A stretch of DNA of 43,772 bases from a bacterium. GTDB lineage: Bacteria; UBP14; UBA6098; JAFGQG01. The DNA is taken from contig JAFGQG010000024.1 in assembly GCA_016935765.1 (NCBI GenBank), forward strand, positions 1 through 43,772. The letters run 5' to 3'. How positions within the stretch are numbered: position 1 is the first letter of the stretch; each line of letters begins with the position of its first letter. Both the position numbers and the translations under genes were made by a program. Shown in pieces: positions 8,281 to 16,666 of this stretch. Below the pieces are notes generated by a model. That model did not search any database and was not told the DNA's origin. It saw nothing but the letters and a program-made list of their open reading frames with translations.

Positions 8281-10011
8281 TTATCTGACATTTTGTCTAT
8301 TATCAAGTGTTTTCTTCGGAACAGTTTTCTTAACTTCGATAGTTTCAATCTTACTTTTATTCAAATTCTTCCATTCCGAGGGCTGCTGCTTTTGCCAGAC
8401 GCCAGGCTCAACTTTAATATTCTTCTCTTCTATACTCGTTTTCTTACCCTCCTCAGCCTGGGTAATCTTCAAATCGTAACTAAGCTGCTGCTTCTCGCTT
8501 TTAACCATCAGACCGTAGGGTTCGTTAACCGCGGCTCTTGTAACCGCCATCTCAACTGGAGAACCCGGGGATATTTTGAGGTTCGACACTTCGAAGGTCT
8601 TCACTCTCTTCTCCTGCCTCTCGAAAATATCCATCTTCACGTTATAACTTTGCTGCCCAGCCTGCGGTTGAATTTTATAACTTTGCTGGGTAGTGGAAAT
8701 AGCATTAATCTCTATTTTCCCCTTGCTGCCCGGGGAACCGCTACCTTCAAGTTTTAGACTCGCCATCGGTCCCGCAACCTGGAAATCATATTTACCTGTC
8801 TTGCTGTAAACATCAACATTCAGGTTCTTCCCCGCATCCTTTATAACGAACATTCGGGGCTGCTCTTCCGAACCAGCTTTAAACGGCAGGGGAACAAAAA
8901 ACATGTTTGGTATTTTCATATCTGAATCCTGCTCGAGGTCCGAATAATATTGAACGTTCTTTTCAGATTTGAAGAACCTGTGACCTTCGTCGTCAGTGAT
9001 TTGAGAAGGAAGCGCTCCCGCCATAACAAGCGCATTGAATTGATCAATGAATGGGGACAACCCCGGAATAACCGAACTAAAACCCGAAGCGACCTCAGCA
9101 CCAAACATGAACGGGCTGTTATAAGCCGTCTTCCACAAAGAATAAGGAACGGTGATAAGTGGGCATAGAACGCTCCACCACGAAGTTCCAGGCCAGATCG
9201 AACTGCCGAAATCGAAATTCCACTTGTAGGTCCCGTAGCTATTATCTATCGTAACATAGTTGGAATCATTATCGTAAAAACTTCGACAGCCTTCGTAGTA
9301 GATAGAAGTATCAGCCCCACTAGTATAATAATAGCGATTTTCTATATATGGTCTATTGGGGTCATAAACGTACATGCGATAATGCCCAGCGCTCATCATT
9401 TTACAGCAATAAGGGACAATTGTGTGCGCTTCGAAAGTCTCATTCACCATAATCAGAAGTGGATAATCCCCTTCGGAGAGGTAATATTCAGCCTGGTCAT
9501 AGGCATACTCAGGGTCCTCATGCTCCTGTAGATCGAGAATTAACTCCGCCAGGAAGTTCAGGAATTCATAAGTAAGCAATTTGACCTGCATCTTCTTTAT
9601 GGTCTTGTTCAGGAGGGTATCCTCCGGTGAATTATCGATATAAAAGGTGGGATTGCTTCTATTGCCGTCATAAAAACCTACCGGAGAACAGTATCCCATG
9701 TGCCCCTTCTCTTTTCGAATGATCACGCTCAGCAAGGACATTCCCGAGCAATTTGCCATGCCTGTTACAAGGGATGTATAGAGGGAATACATCGCCGAAC
9801 CGAATGGGCTGTCCTCATTGATATCCACATAAACATCCGAAAGTTCATCCATACTCAGGGGAGTTACAGTAGCCCAATTACTGAACGCCCAGGCATAATC
9901 GAGCGGGTACGGTCTATCCTCCCAGTCAGATTCGCAATCCGCGAAAACCTGGATCGCTCCACAAGCTATAAATATGATTATTAAAATATAAAAGCTCTTT
10001 CCGTTAAACAT
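8281..10011 (-). CDS. Predicted secreted papain/C39-like cysteine peptidase
   Basis: 576 residues. A signal peptide (about 1-24, ending IQVFAD) is followed by a domain with the order expected for C39/papain-like peptidases: NCSGMSLLS with Cys88 at a helix start, EAHTIVPY with His196, then YVYDPNRP with Asp217. Before the His lies a strand, YPLLIMVNETF. These would form a Cys-His-Asp triad; the assignment rests on motif order, not on a search. The C-terminal half is beta-strand sequence followed by a K/Q/E-rich tail (about 540-576). No sorting domain is visible. AAGGAGGG precedes ATG 10011 by 5 nt, one of the strongest ribosome sites here. The gene lies between a barrel gene and a giant surface-protein gene, so processing of neighbouring surface proteins is a possible role (inference). 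Confidence 0.65.
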   Translation of the reverse strand: MFNGKSFYILIIIFIACGAIQVFADCESDWEDRPYPLDYAWAFSNWATVTPLSMDELSDVYVDINEDSPFGSAMYSLYTSLVTGMANCSGMSLLSVIIRKEKGHMGYCSPVGFYDGNRSNPTFYIDNSPEDTLLNKTIKKMQVKLLTYEFLNFLAELILDLQEHEDPEYAYDQAEYYLSEGDYPLLIMVNETFEAHTIVPYCCKMMSAGHYRMYVYDPNRPYIENRYYYTSGADTSIYYEGCRSFYDNDSNYVTIDNSYGTYKWNFDFGSSIWPGTSWWSVLCPLITVPYSLWKTAYNSPFMFGAEVASGFSSVIPGLSPFIDQFNALVMAGALPSQITDDEGHRFFKSEKNVQYYSDLEQDSDMKIPNMFFVPLPFKAGSEEQPRMFVIKDAGKNLNVDVYSKTGKYDFQVAGPMASLKLEGSGSPGSKGKIEINAISTTQQSYKIQPQAGQQSYNVKMDIFERQEKRVKTFEVSNLKISPGSPVEMAVTRAAVNEPYGLMVKSEKQQLSYDLKITQAEEGKKTSIEEKNIKVEPGVWQKQQPSEWKNLNKSKIETIEVKKTVPKKTLDNRQNVR

Positions 10012-10173
10012 TTAACCCTCCTTGGTATTCGATCAGGCTATTACTAAATAAATTAAAGATGATTCTATACATTTCAGTTGATATATATTGTATCGAGATA
10101 ATTTTGGTTAATCGAAATGTCATAAATACTTCGCTTTTTTCGTTCAGTAATAAAATTATCAACCGTTTCGATT

Positions 10174-11781
10174 CTAAAAACTCCTTGTATAGCTTACCTG
10201 CGCGGTGAACTCGGTATAATTGGAACTGTCCGCTGGAGCATCGCTGAATATCGACAAATCCACATCGAATTCTATCGCGTCAGCGCCCGTAATTCTTAAT
10301 GTTGGGCTAAGACTGCTATAGAACAGATCACCCTGATTGCTGGGATTGTATGAAGCGCTCAGGGATACCGGGAATACTCCATTAAAAGCATCGTAATTCA
10401 TTCCCGCAGAATAAGAAGTGGACCTCAGATCATACTCTTCAGTTTCGCTCGAGGTCCAGGTGAATCCAAGATTCGTGGAAAATACCGAGCTGAACTGCGT
10501 CGAATAATAAGCGGTTATACTATTCGCTGAAGAAGTATATGGAGAAACAGGATTCTTATCTTTCGTTCTCTGAAGCGTATAAGATAAGCTTAAACCATGA
10601 TTAATAGTGTTAGTTCTAAAATAAAAATACGGTGAAACTGAGAATGAATGAGTGCCATTATCTATAATGCTTGAATCGACCTCTGCATCGTTATCCGTTC
10701 TGTAAAAATAATAATAGAACGTATTAGAGAAATACGGTGATGGAGCGACACTCAAATATGTGGAGAAATTTCTGTAAAAAGTGGTCTCCATCAAGTTATT
10801 ATAAAGATTGTCCCTTGTCTGAGTATAAGCGCTTGATAGCGAGAGCATCTGGATGGGGTAAAGGTTGATGGAGAATTTCGAATCCCAGGTATCATTGATG
10901 GTTGAGTATAAGCCAAGTGATGTATAACCCGGTCCGATGTAATCCATCGAAGCGCTGAAAGAACCGAATGGCGCTGTTTTACTGAGGCTGACGCTGTATG
11001 CCGCATCAACATAAGACGAGGTTCTCACGGGGAAAATACCGGATAGGAAATCAAAATCGCCCATGTCAATTTTATCGCTGGCAAGATTCCGGGTGTATCC
11101 GCTGACTGCAGCTTCTCCAGCCCAATCCAATCCAAGGAGGTGAAAGCCCAACTGAAGCCCGATTATCAAGTTTTCTTCAGGAGTTATAGCAAGCGTATCT
11201 TCCCCTTCTGGTATCTCATCGTACTGGTCTCGCCCTTTCAGGATGTTCAAGTTCAAGGGTCCCGCTCCTATCTGGAGACCGTAAATCCTTCTATCGTAAT
11301 AAGCGGATGAATCCTGTTTGACCTCGCCCCCAAGCAAGTAGAAGTTAAAAGCGCCCGGATGAAGTTGCAGTGCAGTTCCACGAAGTGCTATGCCGTTCAG
11401 TATCAGGTCCGACATATATGGATAAAAGTCCATGAATTGAAGACCGCCCCACGACCAGGAAGGCTCAATTGAAAACTGGTTAAACGAAGGTAGTATGAAC
11501 TGCGGAGCCGCGGATAGGTAATAATCGATATCCGTTTCGATATCGAGCGTTATTCCAGCTATGTCAATGTAGGGATTAACTTTGAAGTGAAAGGTATGAG
11601 GTGATTCCCTGGCTTCTATTCCGCTTACTGTGTAATACTGGTAGTATGTGTTTATATCGCCGTTCAGAGAGAAATACTTTGTATTGATGAGGGCATAACT
11701 GGTACTGAATGGCAAAAATAGGAGAAATGCTATCATAGCAAATACGATAGGATTTCCCCACTGTAAAAATAGATTTTTCAA
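10174..11781 (-). CDS. Predicted outer-membrane beta-barrel protein
   Basis: 535 residues with an N-terminal hydrophobic signal (about 9-30, ending STSYA). The rest is a run of 8-12-residue amphipathic strands rich in Y, F, S and G (for example SNTFYYYFYRTDND, FSVSPYFYFRTN, HGLSLSYTLQRT), separated by polar turns. It ends in an aromatic residue (SYTRSF), the classical last-strand signature of outer-membrane barrels. The family is not recognised. It is the first gene of the left minus-strand block and has a good promoter (11865-11893) with a leader of about 75 nt. It might serve as a channel or anchor for the secreted proteins encoded downstream. No ligand is indicated by the sequence. Confidence 0.72.
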   Translation of the reverse strand: MKNLFLQWGNPIVFAMIAFLLFLPFSTSYALINTKYFSLNGDINTYYQYYTVSGIEARESPHTFHFKVNPYIDIAGITLDIETDIDYYLSAAPQFILPSFNQFSIEPSWSWGGLQFMDFYPYMSDLILNGIALRGTALQLHPGAFNFYLLGGEVKQDSSAYYDRRIYGLQIGAGPLNLNILKGRDQYDEIPEGEDTLAITPEENLIIGLQLGFHLLGLDWAGEAAVSGYTRNLASDKIDMGDFDFLSGIFPVRTSSYVDAAYSVSLSKTAPFGSFSASMDYIGPGYTSLGLYSTINDTWDSKFSINLYPIQMLSLSSAYTQTRDNLYNNLMETTFYRNFSTYLSVAPSPYFSNTFYYYFYRTDNDAEVDSSIIDNGTHSFSVSPYFYFRTNTINHGLSLSYTLQRTKDKNPVSPYTSSANSITAYYSTQFSSVFSTNLGFTWTSSETEEYDLRSTSYSAGMNYDAFNGVFPVSLSASYNPSNQGDLFYSSLSPTLRITGADAIEFDVDLSIFSDAPADSSNYTEFTAQVSYTRSF

Positions 11782-11864
11782 AGATTTCAGCCTGGTCCCG
11801 AAATAATTGTTAAATTTTCATATAATTTCTGCTCTCGCTTATTTGAATAGTGCTACTATAATTT

Positions 11865-11893
11865 AGTATAATAAAATTTACCATATTTGTCAA
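11865..11893 (-). promoter_or_regulatory. Promoter for the surface-protein block
   Basis: On the minus strand TTGACA (11893-11888), a 17-nt spacer and TATACT (11870-11865) form a near-consensus housekeeping promoter. Transcription would begin near 11857, about 75 nt before the barrel gene start. Confidence 0.6.
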
Positions 11894-12070
11894 GTACAAC
11901 TTTAAGGGATTCTAAATAAATTTCGTAAGTTGAATATTATATATTCGTCGAACAGCAGGACATAATGTATTATATTAAGTAATTAGCATAACATATTGAT
12001 ATACAGCGATATATACACAACATAATATTTCCTAATGGGGGATCTATGTACTGCTGATCATTAGTGTTTG
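11894..12070. other. A+T-rich spacer, no gene seen
   Basis: Between the barrel promoter and the DUF2283 pseudogene the sequence is A+T-rich with stops in all frames and no clear hairpin. Confidence 0.4.
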
Positions 12071-12281
12071 CTAACATGTCTGGAACTGTAAAGTTGAAAG
12101 CTCCTCGCTTGATGCCCTTGAAGAGATACCTAGAAACTCCACTCCAACAACTTTACCTTCCTTATTATAATCCAGAATGACACCGGGTTTAACCTCTTCT
12201 GATTCGATAATATCACTCTCATCAAACCTAAAATAAAGAGCATCGCTTTCCTGATCACTTGATTCGAACCTTCTTATTCAT
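12071..12281 (-). pseudogene. DUF2283 family protein, broken by a 2-nt loss
   Basis: From ATG 12281 the minus strand reads MNKKVRIK and then a TGA stop. Shifting frame there continues as DQESDALYFRFDES, DIIESEEVKPGVILDYNKEG, KVVGVEFLGISSRASSEEL to a stop at 12071. This is the DUF2283 pattern (YD.E.DALYIR...SEE..PGVILDYD..G.VVGIE.L). The family expects IKYDQESDALY, so an AT dinucleotide seems missing after AAGT (about 12257). The conserved remainder suggests recent inactivation. DUF2283 genes are often next to DUF4258-type toxin-like genes; no such partner remains here. A sequencing error could also explain the break. Confidence 0.72.
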
Positions 12282-12343
12282 TTTTCCCAATCCTTCTTTT
12301 TATGTACTTCATCAATAAAAAAATAATTTATTCCGGTTTTCAC
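12278..12343 (-). pseudogene. Possible scrap of an AAA ATPase (Walker B region)
   Basis: Directly upstream of the DUF2283 start, and overlapping it as AAATGA, the minus strand encodes GINYFFIDEVHKKKDWEK followed by TGA. Hydrophobic-FFIDEV-H-K...-W-E-K resembles the Walker B segment of AAA_14/DUF4143-type ATPases (YIFFDEI..V..WEK). Upstream the frame is only poly-Lys from an A-tract, so at most a fragment survives. About 18 residues cannot prove homology. Confidence 0.25.
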
Positions 12344-12396
12344 TTGTTTTTTTTTACTCAATTACAGTTTTTTTTTAATAATTTGCATTTATTTCT

Positions 12397-12405
12397 TGCT
12401 ATAAT
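12397..12405 (+). promoter_or_regulatory. Extended -10 promoter of the RRM gene
   Basis: TGCTATAAT matches the extended -10 consensus TGnTATAAT perfectly. At -35 spacing there is only A+T-rich sequence, which fits extended -10 promoters. Transcription from about 12412 gives a leader of about 135 nt. Confidence 0.5.
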
Positions 12406-12472
12406 ATGGATTCTTTATATATTGTTAGATTGATAACTTAATAGCTTCTCTGCAGCTTATCCCAAGCAGATG

Positions 12473-12512
12473 ATCGATTTGTTCCTGTTTGCCGTGGACG
12501 GACAATTTCGAT
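12473..12512 (+). promoter_or_regulatory. Possible hairpin in the leader of the RRM gene
   Basis: ATCGATTTGTTCC (12473-12485) and GGACAATTTCGAT (12500-12512) can pair as ATCGA/TCGAT plus TTGTCC/GGACAA with one bulge, leaving a 14-nt loop. Small RNA-binding and cold-shock proteins often have structured, temperature- or self-regulated leaders; that this leader does so is inference. Confidence 0.3.
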
Positions 12513-12546
12513 TAAACAATGTTCCCGGCAAAAAAAGGATGGATGT

Positions 12547-12831
12547 ATGAACATCTACGCAGGAAACTTGGACTTCTCAGTCCAGGAAAGTGAACTCAAA
12601 GAAGAATTCAGTAAACATGGTACCGTTGAAGACGTTCGCCTGATTACTGACAACCAGACAGGCAGATCAAAAGGCTTTGCCTTTATTGAGATGCCGAACG
12701 AGGAAGAAGCCAAAGCAGCCATAGAAAAACTCAATGGCTTAGAACTGAAAGGTCGAGCATTGAAAGTTAACGAAGCTAGACCTCGCAGGGAGAATCGCGG
12801 CGGCGGCGGAGGAGGCGGTAAACGCTGGTAG
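12547..12831 (+). CDS. Small RRM-type RNA-binding protein with Gly-rich tail
   Basis: 94 residues, a single RNA recognition motif. RNP2 is IYAGNL (3-8) and RNP1 is SKGFAFIEM (41-49), with aromatic positions Y4, F44 and F46 for base stacking. It ends in an Arg/Gly tail (79-94, seven Gly then KRW). It matches the short bacterial RRM proteins known from cyanobacteria (Rbp) and many other phyla, thought to act as RNA chaperones, often in cold or stress. An AAGGATGG ribosome site precedes ATG 12547; the ATG at 12543 is in another frame and opens nothing. The gene is monocistronic, with its own promoter and a strong terminator. Identification is very secure; the RNA target is unknown. Confidence 0.93.
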   Translation: MNIYAGNLDFSVQESELKEEFSKHGTVEDVRLITDNQTGRSKGFAFIEMPNEEEAKAAIEKLNGLELKGRALKVNEARPRRENRGGGGGGGKRW

Positions 12832-12854
12832 AAAATTAATCCTATTAATAATTA

Positions 12855-12890
12855 AACCCCCGAATCATTAGTGCTTCGGGGGTTTTTTTT
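12855..12890 (+). terminator. Rho-independent terminator of the RRM gene
   Basis: AACCCCCGAA (12855-12864) pairs perfectly with TTCGGGGGTT (12875-12884) across a 10-nt loop and is followed by an unbroken T-run to 12890. It sits between convergent genes and has an A/T-rich left flank, so it may also act on tex transcripts from the other strand. Confidence 0.93.
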
Positions 12891-12906
12891 AGGGAATACT
12901 GAATAG

Positions 12907-14988
12907 TCAGATATTTATCATACTCAAACTAATCCTCCCCCGTTCAAGGTCTATATCAATCACCTTTACTCTAACCTCTTCACCTATTGATACTACATCC
13001 AGCGGATCCTTCACAAACCTGTCCGCAAGCTGTGAGATGTGTATCAACCCATCATTCTTCAGACCGATATCCACAAAAGCTCCAAATTGGGTTACATTAC
13101 GAATAATCCCTTCCACGACATCGCCAACTCTCAGGTCCTCAGCCTTGTAACTAGCCTGCAATTTCAGGTTGCCATCGTATTGCCGCAATTCCTTGCCCGA
13201 GTCCCGGTAATTGTGAATGATATCCTGTATTACTGTATTCGTTATCCCAGGATATAGTTCATCAAGTTGAGTCCGGTACCTGTTGAAAATGTTCTCCTCA
13301 TCAATATGCTTCACTATGAATTTCGCTACGTTATATTGTTCGGGATGAATGGCAGTCCTGTCAAATTCATTCGGGCTGTCCGGTACGCGCAGAAAACCCA
13401 CCGATTGCTCGTAAGATTTAGGTGTGAGAACATTTATCAGCTCTTCACGTGAGTGGTACGGCTTGTTTTCGAAGATCCTGGCAGCGGTCCGTTTGTTTAA
13501 ACCTGAAACATAAGAGAGCAAATAACCCGAGGCGGAATTAACGTTAATACCCACCAGGTTTACTACATCCTCCACCACGCTGGTCAACTGGCGCTCCAAC
13601 TCCTTTTGGGACATGTCATGTTGGTACATTCCCACTCCAATGCTGATTACGGGGATTTTTACAAGTTCAGAAAGACAGTCAATGTACCTCCTTGCTATAG
13701 AAATGGTGCCCCTATCAGTAGCATCGAGGTCCGGGAACTCCTCCTGACCCGCTTCTGATACCGAGTACACCGAAGCTCCCGACTCATTCACTAATACCAC
13801 CGGTATATCAAATTTTTGTGAAACCAGGTCATAGACTTCACCTGAACCGGTACCGTTACCAATAATTACTACATCTACCTGGTAACTTGATAGTAACTCC
13901 CCCAGCGTCTTCATGGCTTCAGTGGTATCAGCCAAGAAGAACTTCGAAAAGTGAATGGGATTTCCGTTCCTGTTGAGAAGGCAAACCTTGCAACCGGTAC
14001 GGTAACCTGGGTCGATTCCCAAAACTGATTTGCCATAATGGGGTTTCAACATCAGCAGCCTTTTAAGGTTGACCTTGAAAACCTTGATGGCGTCCACCTC
14101 CGCGCGTTCTGTTATAAAATTCCGCACTTCCCGCTCTATTGACGCGAAGATTTTTATGTAACCTTCTGTTATAGCAGTATCGAGAAGCTCCGAGTTCTCT
14201 TCCTTGAACACTATCCGGTTCCGGAACCAGTTATAAAACCCTTCATCCTTGTCCATTTTCACCATTAGAATACCCAGGTTTTCTCCACGGTTTATCGCTA
14301 AAGTCTGATAACTCTTCAGTTTAGTTATGTTCAACTTGAAATCGCCGTAAATCTCAAACTTATGGGCTTCCGATTTCTGTTTTTCATCGAATTTATCCTT
14401 GTTTTTATATTTCGATGAAAGTTTACCATGTTCGAAGTAAAATTTCCTTACAAGGCTTTTAAAATTGGCGTCATCCGCAATATCCTGGCTCACGATATCT
14501 AATCCACCCCGAATAATCTCTTCCTCTGAGTATTTCGCTAACAGCTCCTCTGGTATGGTGATAGATTCCTGGTTACGGATCTGCCCGGCAATCACCCCAA
14601 ATCCCTTCTCGCGTGCCTTGTCTGCGTTGGTTTTGCGTTTTCGCTTGAATGGAGCATACAGGTCTTCAACCTCTGTGAGGGTTTGGGCTTTTTCTATTCG
14701 AGAACGCAGCGTGGGTGTCAGTTTGCCCTGCTCCTCTATATTTTTCAAAGCGGTTTCCTTCGCCTTGTGTATTCTCTGCAACTTCGACTTTAGTTCGATT
14801 ATATCCCTGATATTATTCTCATCGAGGTCTCCAGTTCTCTCCTTGCGGTATCGCGCGATGAAGTGAACGGTATTATCGTTTTCAGCGAGCTCCAGTACCG
14901 CTTTTACCTGCCATTGCTGGAAAGCAAGTTCCTTCGCAATTAGTTGGTAGTAATCCGGTTCAGGAAGAATGTGTTCATTGCCTGCCAT
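12907..14988 (-). CDS. tex: Tex-family S1 RNA-binding transcription accessory protein
   Basis: About 693 residues, somewhat short for Tex. In order: N-terminal helical HTH-like region with FIARYRKERTGDLDE; YqgF/RuvC-like nuclease-fold domain beginning VLGIDPGYRTGCKVCLLN; helix-hairpin-helix region (NVNSASGYLLSYVSGLNKRTA); and a C-terminal S1 domain (VGDVVEGIIRNVTQFGAFVDIG ... GLIHISQLADRF). Tex binds nucleic acid and affects transcription and stress or toxin expression in several bacteria. The frame extends upstream to TTG 15027, but that would add a hydrophobic MHFLLYFLFFITA leader absent from cytoplasmic Tex, so ATG 14988 (MAGNEHILPEP) is chosen. It is convergent with the RRM gene. Confidence 0.95.
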   Translation of the reverse strand: MAGNEHILPEPDYYQLIAKELAFQQWQVKAVLELAENDNTVHFIARYRKERTGDLDENNIRDIIELKSKLQRIHKAKETALKNIEEQGKLTPTLRSRIEKAQTLTEVEDLYAPFKRKRKTNADKAREKGFGVIAGQIRNQESITIPEELLAKYSEEEIIRGGLDIVSQDIADDANFKSLVRKFYFEHGKLSSKYKNKDKFDEKQKSEAHKFEIYGDFKLNITKLKSYQTLAINRGENLGILMVKMDKDEGFYNWFRNRIVFKEENSELLDTAITEGYIKIFASIEREVRNFITERAEVDAIKVFKVNLKRLLMLKPHYGKSVLGIDPGYRTGCKVCLLNRNGNPIHFSKFFLADTTEAMKTLGELLSSYQVDVVIIGNGTGSGEVYDLVSQKFDIPVVLVNESGASVYSVSEAGQEEFPDLDATDRGTISIARRYIDCLSELVKIPVISIGVGMYQHDMSQKELERQLTSVVEDVVNLVGINVNSASGYLLSYVSGLNKRTAARIFENKPYHSREELINVLTPKSYEQSVGFLRVPDSPNEFDRTAIHPEQYNVAKFIVKHIDEENIFNRYRTQLDELYPGITNTVIQDIIHNYRDSGKELRQYDGNLKLQASYKAEDLRVGDVVEGIIRNVTQFGAFVDIGLKNDGLIHISQLADRFVKDPLDVVSIGEEVRVKVIDIDLERGRISLSMINI

Positions 14989-15158
14989 AGCGGTGATAAA
15001 AAATAGAAAATACAACAAGAAATGCAAGGAATAATTAACGAATGGATGAAGGAATTGATCTATAATTCATGATTGACCATTGACAATTTAAATCGGAAGA
15101 AGAATCCGCAACAAAGTATGTGTATCAAGGATACATATTTCGGGATGAAATCAGTTCT

Positions 15159-16520
15159 TCATTCCCTCAACTGCTTGATACCCTCATGAAACAGCTTTTC
15201 GTCAACTACACTGAATCCCTTATCACGTTTGTAGTTATCCATCAACAGTTCAAGCTTTACTTTAAGATTGTCGATCTTCACCCTGATCTGCTCCATCGTG
15301 TCCCGTTCGCGTATCGTAACCGTTTCATCCTCCAGTGTCTGGGAATCCACAGTCAACGAGTACGGAGTGCCAGCTTCATCCTGCCGGCGATACCGCCTTC
15401 CGACTGCTCCTCCCTTATCGAAGAACACCCTGAAATCATATTTCATGCTTTCAGTTATCTTCATTGCTATCTCGGGCATGCCATCCCTGTTCACTAACGG
15501 GAAGATACCCGCTTTTACAGGAGCAATCCTGGGGTGCAGTTTCAGAACAACCCTTTCAGGCTCCTCCTCATAGGCATCAACAAGAGTCACCAGTACCGTT
15601 CTGTCAATACCCCCGGAAGTCTCAATTATGTAGGGAATAAACCTCTCCTTGGTCTCATCATCATAATACGTAAGCTTTTTGTCGGAGAATTCGGTATGTT
15701 GAGTAAGGTCAAAGTCCCCCCTGTTGTGGATCCCCTCCACTTCCTTCCAGCCGAAAGGGAATTCATACTCGATGTCGAAAGCGCTGACCGCATAGTGGGC
15801 AAGTTCGTCTTCTCCGTGCTGGTGCATTCTCAATTTTCCTGACCTTATCCCGATTTCATCGTACCATTTAAGCCTCTGCTCCTTCCAGTATTCGAGCCAC
15901 TTGTCCGCCTCCTTTGGGTGTACGAAATACTGCATCTCCATCTGCTCGAACTCGCGCGTCCTGAAGATGAAATTCCCGGGCGTGATCTCGTTCCTGAAGG
16001 CTTTCCCTATCTGGGCGATACCAAAGGGTATCTTCTGCCGGGAGGGTGATAAAACATTCAAAAAGTTCACGTAAATACCCTGCGCGGTTTCCGGACGCAG
16101 CCATATCTCCGAGGAGCTATCCTCCACTGGACCTATGTGGGTTTTGAACATCAGGTTAAACTGCCGCGCTTCTGTGAATTCGCCACCGCAATTCGGGCAA
16201 TTGGAACCTTCAACATCCTCAAGCTTGAAACGCTGATGGCATTTTTTGCACTCGACCATGGGGTCAATGAAATGCTCCAGGTGCCCGGAAGCTTCCCAGA
16301 TCTTAGGGTGCATCAGGATCGCTGAGTCCAAACCCTCCACATCGCTACGAAACTGGGTCATTGTTTTCCACCAGTAATCCTTTATGTTCCGCTTTATCTC
16401 AGCTCCAAGGGGTCCATAATCCCAACAACTGCTGATACCACCATATATTTCACTTGATTGAAAGACGATCCCGCGTCTCTTGCAAAGCGCGATTAGTTTG
16501 TTCATTAAATCTTCAGCCAT
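15159..16520 (-). CDS. glyS: Glycyl-tRNA synthetase, dimeric (alpha2) type
   Basis: 453 residues, normal for the single-polypeptide class II enzyme that charges tRNA-Gly. It starts MAEDLMNKLIALCKRRGIVFQSSEIYGG, then DYGPLGAEIKRN. A zinc ribbon (CKKCHQRF ... CPNCGGEF) comes near residues 87-114. Motif 2 is FRNEITPGNFIFRTREFEQME; motif 3 is ETSGGIDRTVL. The C-terminal anticodon-binding domain has HPRIAPVKAGIFPL. AAGGAAA precedes ATG 16520. This eukaryote/archaea-like form, instead of the alpha2beta2 GlyQ/GlyS form, is common in Bacteroidota, Actinobacteria and several candidate phyla. It has its own promoter (16563-16591). Confidence 0.97.
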   Translation of the reverse strand: MAEDLMNKLIALCKRRGIVFQSSEIYGGISSCWDYGPLGAEIKRNIKDYWWKTMTQFRSDVEGLDSAILMHPKIWEASGHLEHFIDPMVECKKCHQRFKLEDVEGSNCPNCGGEFTEARQFNLMFKTHIGPVEDSSSEIWLRPETAQGIYVNFLNVLSPSRQKIPFGIAQIGKAFRNEITPGNFIFRTREFEQMEMQYFVHPKEADKWLEYWKEQRLKWYDEIGIRSGKLRMHQHGEDELAHYAVSAFDIEYEFPFGWKEVEGIHNRGDFDLTQHTEFSDKKLTYYDDETKERFIPYIIETSGGIDRTVLVTLVDAYEEEPERVVLKLHPRIAPVKAGIFPLVNRDGMPEIAMKITESMKYDFRVFFDKGGAVGRRYRRQDEAGTPYSLTVDSQTLEDETVTIRERDTMEQIRVKIDNLKVKLELLMDNYKRDKGFSVVDEKLFHEGIKQLRE

Positions 16521-16562
16521 ATTATTTCCTTTTTCTAATAATAATAACGATATTTTTCACAA

Positions 16563-16591
16563 TAAATAATGATAAAATTGGTTTAAGTCAA
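16563..16591 (-). promoter_or_regulatory. Promoter of glyS
   Basis: On the minus strand TTGACT (16591-16586), a 17-nt spacer and TATTTA (16568-16563). The start would be near 16555, about 35 nt before the glyS ATG. The -10 match is modest. Confidence 0.42.
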
Positions 16592-16645
16592 TTAAATTAT
16601 GAAATTATAACTTATATTGAATAGTAAGCCAGGGCTAAAGCAAAA

Positions 16646-16661
16646 AATGGGTTAACCCATT
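16646..16661. repeat. Perfect 16-bp palindrome upstream of glyS
   Basis: AATGGGTTAACCCATT is a perfect palindrome in the recO-glyS spacer, about 55 bp beyond the -35 of the glyS promoter. The form suits a dimeric DNA-binding protein; no regulator gene is next to it. Confidence 0.6.
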
Positions 16662-16666
16662 CCAAC

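Noticed and set aside
14989..15027. Longer Tex start (TTG) with a signal-like hydrophobic leader
   Set aside because: Tex is cytoplasmic; the ATG at 14988 gives the expected N-terminus, and no ribosome site supports the TTG.
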